DNA from: Pelecanus crispus
Taxonomy: Eukaryota; Chordata; Aves; Pelecaniformes; Pelecanidae
Length of the DNA stretch: 64,000 nucleotides
Direction of reading: 5' to 3'
NCBI RefSeq assembly: GCF_030463565.1
Contig: NC_134660.1
Location: 813,501-877,500 of the forward strand
Both the position numbers and the translations under genes were made by a program. The notes below the pieces were generated by a model. The model was not told the DNA's origin. It searched no databases and saw nothing but the letters and a program-made list of their open reading frames with translations. This document shows, piece by piece, positions 55,701-64,000 of this stretch. Numbering within the stretch: the first letter of the stretch is position 1; each line of letters begins with the position of its first letter.

Positions 55701-58416
55701 CTGGCGCTGCTCTGCCAGCCCAGGCTGGCAGCCTGCGCTGGCGCTGGGCCCCGTCTGTGCAGGCAGCAGGGCTTGGCATGCGGGGGGCTTCCCAGCACCC
55801 CCAAATGCCAGCTGGGAAATGGGCTTGGGGGTGAGGAAGGGGCTTGCTTTTGCCTCTCCTGGGGGATGGATCCGGGTTGTGGGGCTTTGCAGGAAACCTG
55901 GCTGGAGCCCACCCCACTGCTCCATCCCCTGCAGCCCCGGCTTGCAGCACGTCTGCCCTGCTTGGGCAGGGGTTTGCCCCCATCCCGCCTCCCCACGGCT
56001 GTGGCAGCAGCACCGTGAGCGGGGCTGGAGGAGCAGCCGAACGTGCCTGGCTATAAATAGTGCTGGAAAGGCTGGGGCAGCGCAGCTGGGGCCGGCAGCA
56101 GCCAGCTCTCCCACGCCGCAGGCAGCTGCGAGCAGCTCCATGCACCCGCGGGGATGGGACCCAGCAACGCCGCTTCCTCCGTGCGAAACCCGGACCCCCA
56201 GCAGCAATCCCCGGGGACCCCCTCTGGCCACATGTCCCTTCCCCATAGGGCTGCCGATGCCTCCCCGCTGCCCCGTGCTCCTAAATCCTGTAGAAAATGC
56301 AACTTCCAGTCCCAGGTGCTGCACCCCCCAGCTCTGCCTGCATTTCCCTTTCAGTTCTCTGTCTCGAGCACCGAAACCCCCATAAAGATTAACACACTTA
56401 TAAGAGGGGCACATGGTCTGCATTAGCCCGCTGAAATGTGCATGTTATTAACACAACTCCTGTTGACAAAGCCGCAGGTATTAACACCATAAAGCATTTT
56501 GACAGCTGGACCAAGGAGGGGGGCATGGACAGAGGGTGCGAGCAACACCTCTGTAAGCTTTTAATTGCTTTCGGAGTTGTGTCAGTAGGTTTTTGTGTCC
56601 TAGCAGATGCTGCCGGTTGAGGAGACGGCCTCGGAGGGAGCTACGTGGAGCGGGAGTTCAGCGTGGCACCATTAGCTCCGGAGCCCTGGCACAGAAAATC
56701 GCTTCTCACCGGAGCGGGGAAGGGAGGGGATGCTACAGCTGGAGATGGGCCCAGCGGCAAGCCTGGATCCGAACCGCCCACGAGCCTGACAGACGGCTCT
56801 GCCTTTCTCGGTGAAGCACCCTGTCTAGGAAAGGCCAAACACCTGGCTCTGAGCAATCCCCAAACTTTGGGCAGCAGAGAAAGCCACGCCTGAGGTCTGA
56901 GGGTCCGGCCAACCCTCGGCACGGCAGGACCGGGAGGGCTCTGCCTCTTCCCATGCGGAGCTGCCGGCCAAGCAGCCCAGGTAAAGACCAATGACCACGG
57001 GGTGCCTGGGGTTTGGGGTGGCCCTGGGGCTGCGGCCACAGCTGTGGGTGCACATCTGGACCTGCCTGGGTGAGGGGGGTGTGATCCTGGGGGCAGAGCC
57101 AGCCCCAGGGCAGCGGGTGTCCCGGCTGCGCTCAGCCCTGGCCCGGGGAGGCTGCTGCGGAGACTTGGGGGACACCGAAGCCCAGCCCCACTACAGCAGG
57201 CGGGGGGCTGCCCGAGGTGGGTGATTCCCTGGGATGAAATCATTTGAATCCATATGGCTGGGACAGCTCTTGCCTTTCCTGCCACCCGCCTGCGGCCGTG
57301 AGCATCCCTGGGGAGCTTGGCCAGCCTGATCCCGTGCGCGGCACCGCGCTGGACGAGGGAAGGAGACCGGCACGGAGCCGCAAACACAGCTCTCCTCAGT
57401 CTGCACAAAACCGCTTAAAGCGCCGGCTTTGACATCCTGCCCGAAAGGTGTCCTGCTGCCTGACTAAACCTCTGGGACCCCCGTCAAATCCTCCCCCAAC
57501 AAAAGCCCGGTTCTGTCCCAGGTAGGTGGGTCCATCCCCCGTGCCCACCCGGCTGCCCGCTCTGGGCGCTCCCCTCTTCCCTGGCCCCCCATGCCCTGAA
57601 GTTTTGTCTCCGGCACACGCAGAGGCTCTGCCCGTCCGGGGGGAAGAGCGTCTCTCCCTTCGCTCTGGGCAGCGAGTTCGGAGCTGGGAAGGTCTAAGGG
57701 AGCTTTGGGGCTGTGGGGCGGCAGGAAATGAGGGCACTGGGGGTGTTGGCAGCTTCTGCCCCCCCTCACCTATTGAGCGAGGGCTGTCATCCTTTTATCC
57801 TGGGTAAAGGGGGGTGACCGAGCTCGGTGCAGCAGGATCAGAGGGGCTGCATGAGCCAGCCCTGTGGGTCCCCCATCACCACCCGCCTCCCCGGGCCCCC
57901 TCCCTCTGCCCTGAGAAGTGCTCTGCTTGGCACCCCCGGCCCCCCCCCGGCTCCAGCCCCGGTGCCTCCGGGACGCTCCAGCCCCGCATCTGCCTGCCTC
58001 GTACCCCCGGGACCTCCCGCCCTGTACCCTCGGGGCTCTCCATCCCGGTACATCTGGGACCCTCCATGCCTGCCAGCCTGGTACCCCCGGGACCCCCCAA
58101 ATAGCCCTGTGTGGTGCCCCGGGGACCCTGCATCCCGCCCCTGCCTGGTGTCTCCGGTACCCCGGGACCCCCCAAATACCCCTGTGCGGTGCCCTGGCAC
58201 TCCTGCATCCCGCCCCTGCCTGGTGTCTCCGGTACCCCGGGACCCCCCAAATACCCCTGTGCGGTGCCCTGGCACTCCTGCATCCCGCCCCTGCCTGGTG
58301 CCTCCGGCACCCCGGGGACCCCCTGGCTCGCCGCCGCCCCCCCGGTGCCGCCCCCCGGCCGGGCCCGCACTCACCGCCGGCAGCAGGAGCAGCAGCAGCG
58401 GCAGGAGCCCGGCCAT
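46451..58416 (-). CDS. NGFR: p75 neurotrophin receptor NGFR/TNFRSF16 (six coding exons, 416 aa)
   Basis: Single-pass cell-surface receptor for neurotrophins and proneurotrophins; signals through a death domain and partners with Trk or sortilin receptors (family knowledge). The CDS joins 58416-58375, 54602-54461, 50037-49678, 47923-47680, 46988-46828 and 46752-46451: 1,251 nt, phases 0, 1, 1, 2, 1, all GT-AG. Residues 1-14 begin the signal peptide. The four cysteine-rich domains hold 24 cysteines (C24 to C180), six each. N52-Q-T is a sequon. A Pro/Ser/Thr-rich stalk spans about 183-239. The transmembrane helix is about 241-261 with C245, matching the mammalian intramembrane dimer cysteine. C267 matches the palmitoylated juxtamembrane cysteine. 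The death domain is about 331-408. The C-terminus SPV is a PDZ-type end. The length equals chicken NGFR as I recall it. The start has a strong Kozak context (ACCATGG). Confidence 0.98.
46753..46827 (-). other. NGFR: NGFR intron 5 (75 bp)
   Basis: Very short phase-1 GT-AG intron with donor CCAG|GTAGGG and acceptor CTTCCCAG. It is open in the exon-5 frame, so reading through it gives a continuous frame; retained-intron protein is possible on paper. Confidence 0.93.
46828..46988 (-). CDS. NGFR: NGFR exon 5 (intracellular juxtamembrane region)
   Basis: Encodes residues 263-317 in part: WNNCKQNKQGANNRPVNQTP and the very conserved GEKLHSDSGISVDSQSLHDQ. The acceptor is CTCCCTGCAG, the first base completes Arg263, and the last base opens the Ala317 codon. 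C267 matches the palmitoylation site described in mammals. Confidence 0.97.
46989..47679 (-). other. NGFR: NGFR intron 4 (691 bp)
   Basis: Phase-2 GT-AG intron (AAAAG|GTGGGG to CCTGCAG). GC-rich unique sequence; no other feature seen. Confidence 0.93.
47680..47923 (-). CDS. NGFR: NGFR exon 4 (stalk and transmembrane helix)
   Basis: Encodes residues 182-263: LHPRWTTHTPSLAGSDSPEP, the Ser/Thr-rich stalk, VMGSSQPVVSRGTADNLIP and the membrane helix VYCSILAAVVVGLVAYIAFK. The stalk holds the usual sheddase region, and the helix the gamma-secretase region, by family knowledge. The acceptor is CTGGCAG and the donor AAAAG|GTGGGG. Confidence 0.96.
47924..49677 (-). other. NGFR: NGFR intron 3 (1,754 bp)
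   Basis: Phase-1 GT-AG intron (AGAG|GTAACG to GGCAG). Unique, GC-rich, with CpG-dense DNA at 48550-48800. No repeat or RNA gene recognised. Confidence 0.92.
49678..50037 (-). CDS. NGFR: NGFR exon 3 (cysteine-rich domains 2-4)
   Basis: Encodes residues 62-182 in part: VTYSDTVSATEPCKPC through SDAECR. It has 17 cysteines, from C75 to C180. The exon is exactly 360 nt with phase 1 at both ends, so skipping it keeps the frame; mammals make such a short isoform (s-p75) lacking most ligand-binding repeats. The acceptor is CTCTGCCAG and the donor AGAG|GTAACG. Confidence 0.98.
50038..54460 (-). other. NGFR: NGFR intron 2 (4,423 bp)
   Basis: Phase-1 GT-AG intron (GACA|GTGAGT to TCTGCCAG). It contains AT-rich islands that look like regulatory DNA at about 51530-51700 (TTTGCATTATTCTGAATTAT, GCAATTACAGCTG) and about 53690-53830, and an A18 run at 53925-53942. 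No coding sequence. Confidence 0.92.
53925..53942 (+). repeat. Homopolymer A18
   Basis: Eighteen A residues in NGFR intron 2. No retroposed gene or target-site duplication is evident beside it. Confidence 0.9.
54461..54602 (-). CDS. NGFR: NGFR exon 2 (cysteine-rich domain 1)
   Basis: Encodes residues 15-62 in part: GPAWGSKDKCPTKMYTTSG, ECCKACNLGEGVVQPCG and NQTVCEPCLDS. It covers the end of the signal peptide, all six cysteines of domain 1, the N52 sequon and the first cysteine (C59) of domain 2. The acceptor is TTTCTCTCCCAG (phase 0) and the donor GACA|GTGAGT. Confidence 0.97.
56051..56060. promoter_or_regulatory. CTATAAATAG: MEF2 consensus and TATA-like motif
   Basis: An exact match to the MEF2 consensus YTA(A/T)4TAR that also reads as a plus-strand TATA box. 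It lies in GC-rich DNA of NGFR intron 1. It could be an enhancer site or a promoter for an antisense transcript; both are inference. Confidence 0.35.
58080..58310. repeat. 75-76 bp tandem repeat, three copies, in NGFR intron 1
   Basis: Units start with GGTACC-type sequence at 58080, 58156 and 58231, with a fourth start (GGCACC) at 58306. Each carries CCCGGGACCCCCCAAATA and CATCCCGCCCCTGCCTGGTG. Degenerate GTACCC-containing relatives extend left to about 58000. The unit of 75 bp (25 codons) keeps frames open on both strands, which explains the long spurious frames here. The array ends about 65 bp from the exon 1 donor. Confidence 0.9.
58375..58416 (-). CDS. NGFR: NGFR exon 1 coding part (signal peptide)
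   Basis: Encodes MAGLLPLLLLLLPA, ending GCG|GTGAGT, phase 0. The start is ACCATGG, a strong Kozak context. With the first residues of exon 2 (GPAWGS) it makes the complete signal peptide. The 14-residue exon is fixed by the consensus donor and by the match to remembered chicken NGFR. Confidence 0.95.
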
Positions 58417-58900
58417 GGTGCGCAGGGGCGGCGGGGCCGGTCACCCCCCCGAGAGCCGGTGCGCGGCCGGGCTGCCCTCCCTCTGCCGCCCACCGCCGCC
58501 GCGGCGGCCAGAAAAAGGCGGCAAGTCCCTCCTCCTCCTCCTCCTCCTCCCCGCCCCCGGAGCATCCCGGTAGCGGCCGAGCCAGCACCCTCCTCCGCCG
58601 GCACACAAAGCCCGGACCCCCCCGCCCTCCCACGAAGCGCTTTTGGGGTGCGCCCGGTCTCTGTCCAGCCAGCTCTCTCCGGCGCCTCAATTCTTCGCAC
58701 CCATCTCCATGCACCCTGCTCTGCTGTCCGTCCGTCCCTCTCCATGCCCTCAAACGCCCCGTCCGTCTGTCTGTCCCTGCACCCCTCGCCCCAGCGCTCC
58801 GCCGGTCGCCGCCGGCGCGGCGGGGCCGTTAATGATATCGCAGCCCCGTCCAGAGGCTCTGGGCCGGTCAGCGGGGTCTGACGGGACCTCCTCCGCCCGC
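58417..58900 (-). promoter_or_regulatory. NGFR: NGFR 5' UTR and GC-rich, TATA-less promoter region
   Basis: CpG-dense DNA directly upstream of the NGFR ATG. It contains a GC box (GGGGGCGGGG on the minus strand, 58558-58549), a (TCC)7 microsatellite (58530-58550) and several GC-rich hexamers. No TATA box was found near exon 1, consistent with the GC-rich TATA-less NGFR promoter known in mammals. The CpG-dense zone extends left over exon 1 into intron 1 to about 57880. The start site cannot be fixed from sequence. Confidence 0.6.
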
Positions 58901-61900
58901 ATGGCACAAGGGACAGCGTCCCATGGGTGCCCGGACTGGGGGCACCCCAGCACCCGCACCCCAAGCTCTGTCGCAGCCGCCCGGTGACACGGAGAAGCCC
59001 CCAGCGGGGAGCAGGCAGGCGATGCTGCCACGTCCGTAGCGGTGGCTGCCTGTTCCTATAGTAAATCCATCTTGGCAGTAAAAAAAAAAAACACCATGTT
59101 GACATTCTTTGGTCCCTAAAAATCTCCCTGCGTGCTGCTCTCCTCTGCCCCGGCGCTTCCAGCTTCTCCCAGGACAGCTCTGCCTGGCGTCCTGCCCAGC
59201 CCAGAGGCCACAGTGATGGAAGCTGGAAATGTCAAGACCTGTCCCTCGTCCTGGTGGGGCCCCCGCCTTGGTGCGTCAGCGCCAGAAATGCTCTTTCTGG
59301 GGCTCACTGGAAAAATGAAGTGGGTTTTCTGGTGGCTTTGGGAGGGTAGCTGGAAACGGCCCAGAAACGCTGTCCCTGGCCCCTGGGGTGGCTCCTGCGG
59401 CCGGGACAGAGGACAGACGCCTTCCTTCTCCAGCTTTGTCCACTGCACAGCAGATTCGACCTCGTGTCCTGCCAATGCCAAGCGTTTCCTCGCCCCTCCA
59501 GGCACCGCAGGTGCTTTTGGGGTTCCTCATAGCGGTGCTTGGTCCAGCCTTTCCCACTGCCGCAGCCATCCGAGCCCCCCCCGGCTCCTGACGGCCCTGT
59601 GGGCCGCTCCCTCGGGTCACATCGTCCCCTCCAGGCAGCAAAGTACCCAGGGCTGAGCGCAGCTCAGCTGGATTTCATCTTGAAAAGCAAATTATCGACC
59701 TCCCAAGGCGCACGAGGTCGGCTGCTCCCAGCCAGCTTGCGCTGCTCCGATGGGCAGCCGGGAAGGGCTTTACGGAAAGTCCCTCGTTCGCAGCCTTGCC
59801 GTTCAGTAAGATTAAACCCAAGCCAAAGCTGCCGTTTGTTCTCCGGCACGGAGACGCAGGAACACATGTGTGAGCCACATGGCGATGGGTTCGCTGGCCA
59901 GAAAGCCACGCCGGGGCCAGGTAAGGATGGGGCAGGATGCGCCCGGGGCTGCGGGGTGCGGGATGCCCACCTGCAGGTCGGGGGGGCAGGGAGGGAAGCG
60001 ATAAGCCAAGCATCCCGCTCTCTTTTTAACGCACCGATGAATGGCAACGGGGCAAAGCCGCCTGCAGACATATGGTGGGGCTGGGCACAGCGGGGGGAGC
60101 AGCCCGAGTCTCCCGCAATTAATTTGCTTTTGCTGCTCCGCCACAGCAAGTGGCAAATCCAGCTGCTTTCCTTGGCCTTTTCCACAAATCCTCCCACCCT
60201 GCAGGGTTTTGGGCTGTGGCCTCGCACCGCGGGATGCACTTGCCGGGGACACAGCGCTTGGGGAAGCAGTCCCCGAGCCTCCCTCCACGCCAGCACCGCA
60301 TGCACGGGTGCTGCACGACGGCCTGATGCCACCACGGGAGTCACCCTGGGAAAAACCTTGTCCCAGCGATGTAACGCCGAGCCCGGCGGCCGGAGCCGGC
60401 CGCTCAGCTGGGCTGCATCTGCACAGGGCTGGGCTGGCGGCCAGCGAAGGTAAATGAAAACTTCTGCTCCCACCCTAACCCCCCGCGGCTCCTTTGGTGA
60501 AGGGACTCGCTAGCACTTTTCATTAAATCATCTGCATGCTTTTTTTTTTTTTTTTTGCTGTCCCAAAAAGGTTGCGGCCCTTTCCTGGCTCCACGGGATG
60601 ACAAAGAGCCTCTTAAAAGTCTGCTGTCACCTCTCGGAATTAAAACCAAAGGCTCCAGGGGTTTATTTGTGTGGGAGCATCCTTTAGGCTGCCGGTGGAA
60701 GACTGCAACCCCTGAGGTCAACCGAAAGCTGCATCCACCCGCAAGCAGCTCAGTGTGCCAGGGTGGCCGGTCACACTCCCGGGGCGGCTCGTGGCCATCG
60801 CAGGGGCCCAAAATTGAATCTCAGCGGTGCTGCTGGTCCCGCTCCGCTCAGCGGGATGGTGCCGCGGGGGCTGGCATGGCGCTGGCCGCTGGCAGAGCTG
60901 GGTTTGCCGCACCGAGAGCAGGTTGGGGAGCGGTTTGGCTGCAAGCTGCCAGCTTGTGATAAGAAAAAGAGCTTTGGGGGTTTTTTTTGGCTCCCGAGCT
61001 CGCTTCAGGCTGGGGGGGGGGGGGGTCATGTGTGGCGGGGGTCCCCGCCGGAGGGGCAGCACGGTGCTCCCGGCTGCTTGGCTGCCGGCACCCGGGCGGC
61101 ATCGCAGCCTGGGAGAGAGACGGCGGTGCACCGGCATGCCTGCCTCCCCCCGAAAAGGGAAGGGATAATTAGCAGAAGCCCAATTACAGCTTGGTGAAAT
61201 ATTGCATTAAGTCCCTCTCAAGGACAGAGCACGCAGCATCCTTGGAGGAACCCCCTCTCTCTCCCTCGTTACATATTTTCGGGTTCGCCCAGGTCTTCCC
61301 CCAACCACTTCCAAAGGCCAGAGGTGTCGGAGCAAACCTGGGCGATGGTTTCCCCCTCCCCTACCACCCTCAAGGGCTCATCAGAGCCCCCAGAAACGGC
61401 GCAAGTTAAACACGCGGTGCGAGCTCCTGCCTTCAAACTTTTTATTGATTTTACTAAAAAGCATAGGTAATTACTTTCCCGACAAGACTGTAACGCAGTA
61501 ATGGTAAGTTATAAATAACGATGAATAAATAATACACATTGGGAAAATATCATCCCGGCTGTTCACAGCCAGGGCTGAAAGCATAAATGAAGAGCTGCAA
61601 GGAAAAGCCCGGGGGGAGCAAAAGGGCCCCTGCGACCGCGGGCTGGGACCGTTTTCGGAGCAGGGGACGGGTCCTGGTGCGTGGCAGAGCCCAGCTGCTG
61701 CGGTGGAAGGCAAGGGGGACCCTGCACTGCCCATGTTGTGCTGGGAAAAGTCCCTTTTGAGGGGGAAAGGGAGGAAATTTGGGGGGGAAATCAGGCTGTG
61801 GGGTTACTGCTGCTGACTTCAGCAAAGGGCTTCACTTCGCCGGGAGCCATCGGAGCTTTCCTCAGCGGATGGTCTCTGTGGGGTGGAGAAGAATTTGTGG

Positions 61901-63935
61901 CAATAAGGCACCTTTTAGAAAATTCATTATATTTTTTTTTTTTTCAATGGAAAATGGAAAAAGAGGAGAAGAGAGCATTTCTTTTTAACTCTTTAGGCCA
62001 GCTTTGCTGAGAAATTTGCGCCGTGGGCCACTTGGCAAGAGCCAAGCCCACGTCTAGAGAGCAGGAAGCCAAGGGCTGCCGCGGTCCTTGTGCCTCTGGT
62101 TCTCCTTGCGATCGATGGGATTTAGGCACTTAAAAGCTTTTAAGGATGGAGGCCAAGCTTGACTCTCGTGCAGCATGCGCGCGGGCGTGCTCTTTGCTCC
62201 CATCCTCTGCTCCGTGCCTCTGCCAGCTCCAAACCCACCCATTTGTTCTCGTGACGGAGGGATGGGAAGATCAGCTCCATCTCAAAACGCAATTTAAAAA
62301 CTGCTGAGCATCTTCCCTGACTGAAGCGTAGTAAAAGCTGGGCGGCCCCAGGCTTGCACGCCCATGGCAGAGTTTTACCATTCAGGGGAAAACTGCTCTC
62401 TTGATTTAGACAGCGGGGAGGGACTGCGCTTAATACCTTCCCCTTTTCCCTTACGCGAGCCTTGTGCCTGCTCATCCTATCTGTGCTGTTCTTCGGATGC
62501 AGCCTGCAAAAAATGGCGAGTGCTCTGCAAAATCAGGGCCCATGCTCTGCAAAATCAGCGCCCATGCTCTGCAGGGAGTTATTCCCATGGGGCTGGGGCT
62601 CGGTTATTCCCGTGGGGATGGGGCTCAGTTATTCCCATGGGGATGGGGCTGGGCCGGACCGCAGCATCCAAACCAGGCGGTTCAGGCGTTGCCCTCCTGG
62701 CTCGGGGTGGGCGCCGGCACAGATGCAGCGCGGGCTGGGCCAGGATCAAACCGCAGCCCCCGGCTGCAGCCCCCGCGGGTGTCAGCGATGCCGGTGCAGG
62801 TGGAGAAGGGAAGGGTGGGCTGACGGTTCATCCACCGGCGCTGGGGATGTGCACGGCAGCGGGGCAGGCTGACGGGGGGCTCAGGGATGCGCGGGGCACG
62901 TGGCCGGGCGCTATGTGGATTGGGGCTGCGGGACCACCCCGGTGCTGTTGGGGGCCCCTGAGCAGAGATTTCACGCGGGTTTTGGCCCCCAGACGCCCTC
63001 GAGGTGTGAATGTGGCCCGAAATCGCTGCTGGGCACTTACCTGGAGGAAGAGCCAAAGCACCCCAAAAGCACAGCTCCTGGGTAGGAGGGATCCTGCATT
63101 CCACAAACTCACAAAAAAAAACTGATTTCCATTACTATCAAAGTGTCCCAATCTGGTTTTGATTACACTCCTTGATTTCCATGCCTGTAATTTCTCCTAA
63201 TGCCTCTCTCCATCCCCCTCTCCCCTTTTCACTTGCTAATCCCCAGCCTGACGGCTCCCAGCCTCCCTCCCTTCTGTTTTTCCTTTCTTTAACTGTCTTT
63301 CCAGCGTGATCCATCACCCTGGCTGCAGCAGGGGGGATTCATGGTAGCGGCTGAGATGAATCTCTGGTTCCTTATAAGGACCGACCAAAGGAATCTCCGG
63401 CGAGCGGAGACCACGATGTCCGGGAAACTCAATCCCTCCTCGGGATGGAGCCATGGCAAAATCGTGAGACAGTAAAAATAGCCCATGGTTTCCCTCCCTC
63501 AGAAAGAAACAAGATTTTGTACAATTTAAAATAACACTGGCAGGGCCAGGCGGGGGGAGAAAATTGCTCCTTGTGGCACATATAGTAAAGGACATAAATA
63601 TGTCCGCGGCAGCAACATTATCAATATTTTTCTGCTTAAGGTATTGATTGATTCCACATGCCAGGGGCAGGGCTGGCTTTCTTCTCACCAGCCCGGCTTT
63701 TGGGAACTGATTGATTCAGTTTTGTTGCTGATGGATCAAGAATTCTGCTGTTAGGAGGAAATGAATGTCAAATCCGTCGTGGCATCGATAAGGATGGAGC
63801 AAGGCAGGCAGTGCGGGCTGAAGCAGAACCGAGGGGGGCTATTTTTTCCTTGACTCAAGACTGGGCTTTTTGCTGGTTTTATTTTCCTTTTGGAAGTGGA
63901 CATTTATTTTAATTGCTTCAATACTTAGCCAGTTG
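58901..63935. other. Intergenic DNA upstream of NGFR
   Basis: No exon recognised. It contains T17 at 60540-60556, G14 at 61012-61025, two short tandem arrays at 62521-62652 and AT-rich islands at about 61440-61560, 63110-63215 and 63560-63660. In human the next gene upstream of NGFR is PHB1; none of its exons is recognisable here. Confidence 0.5.
62521..62652 (+). repeat. Two adjoining short tandem arrays (22-bp x3, 25-bp x3)
   Basis: The first array has TGCTCTGCA(AAATCAG) units starting at 62521, 62543 and 62565 (period 22). The second has GTTATTCCC(A/G)TGGGG units starting at 62578, 62603 and 62628 (period 25). The arrays abut but their units are unrelated. Confidence 0.85.
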
Positions 63936-64000
63936 TAGAATAGAATAGAATAGAATAATTGTAGTTGAAAGGGACCTACAACAATCATCTAGTCCAACTG
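63936..64000 (-). mobile_element. CR1 LINE retrotransposon, 3' end (cut by window edge)
   Basis: On the minus strand the sequence reads CAGTTGGACTAGATGATTG, then a GTAGGTCCCTTTCAACTAC segment, then ends in a (TTCTA)n tail. This is the typical CR1 3' UTR end with its short tandem tail. The (TAGAA)4 tail is at 63936-63955 on the plus strand. The rest of the element lies beyond the window. CR1 is the dominant LINE of birds and other sauropsids. Subfamily not assigned. Confidence 0.88.

Larger units (their letters stand above)
54603..58374 (-). other. NGFR: NGFR intron 1 (3,772 bp)
   Basis: Phase-0 GT-AG intron (GGCG|GTGAGT to CTCCCAG). It holds a 75-bp tandem repeat next to exon 1 (58080-58310), a CTATAAATAG motif at 56051-56060 and an AT-rich, motif-dense stretch at about 56385-56515. 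First introns often carry enhancers; none is proven here. Confidence 0.92.

Noticed and set aside
56765-56775. GGATCCGAACC, similar to a reversed tRNA B-box
   Set aside because: No matching acceptor stem, A-box or cloverleaf at the expected distance.
57770-58753. 327-codon minus-strand and 304-codon plus-strand frames around NGFR exon 1
   Set aside because: They arise from CpG-rich promoter DNA and the 75-bp repeat. The true NGFR exon 1 reads in another minus-strand frame, with a conserved splice donor.

Overview
This is vertebrate nuclear DNA, most likely from a bird. Two multi-exon genes can be rebuilt exactly, with consensus splice sites and matching phases, both on the minus strand: NXPH3 (neurexophilin-3, coding 4469-6409) and NGFR (p75 neurotrophin receptor, coding 46451-58416). 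The bird call rests on a 416-residue NGFR that, as I remember it, is very close to chicken NGFR, on the 3' end of a CR1 retrotransposon cut by the right window edge (63936-64000), and on the low density of interspersed repeats with GC-rich promoters and short introns. The NGFR-NXPH3 pair in the same orientation matches human 17q21.33. The species is not identifiable from what I can see.

Layout, left to right: 1-3430 intergenic; 3431-4468 probable NXPH3 3' UTR; 4469-6409 NXPH3 (2 coding exons); about 6535-6580 candidate TATA promoter of NXPH3, followed upstream by G-rich tandem repeats to about 7312; 7313-43560 a long intergenic block with no recognisable protein gene, holding a 44-bp minisatellite (28977-29416), a 99-nt near-perfect palindrome (38938-39036) and several AT-rich islands that look like conserved regulatory elements; 43566-46450 probable NGFR 3' UTR; 46451-58416 NGFR (6 coding exons); GC-rich promoter to about 58900; then upstream intergenic DNA ending in the CR1 fragment.

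Both genes act at the neuronal surface. NXPH3 is a secreted glycoprotein ligand of alpha-neurexins. NGFR is a single-pass death-domain receptor for neurotrophins and proneurotrophins. They are neighbours, but nothing in the sequence shows shared regulation.

The most unusual element is the palindrome at 38938-39036. As plus-strand RNA it folds into a hairpin with 46 of 48 positions paired, and eight of its nine transition-type imperfections are G-U wobbles on that strand. It could be an unannotated microRNA-like precursor or a hairpin born by template switching. No CRISPR array, operon, insertion sequence, prophage or other prokaryotic system is present. Nearly all long open frames outside the two genes are by-products of GC-rich or tandemly repeated DNA.
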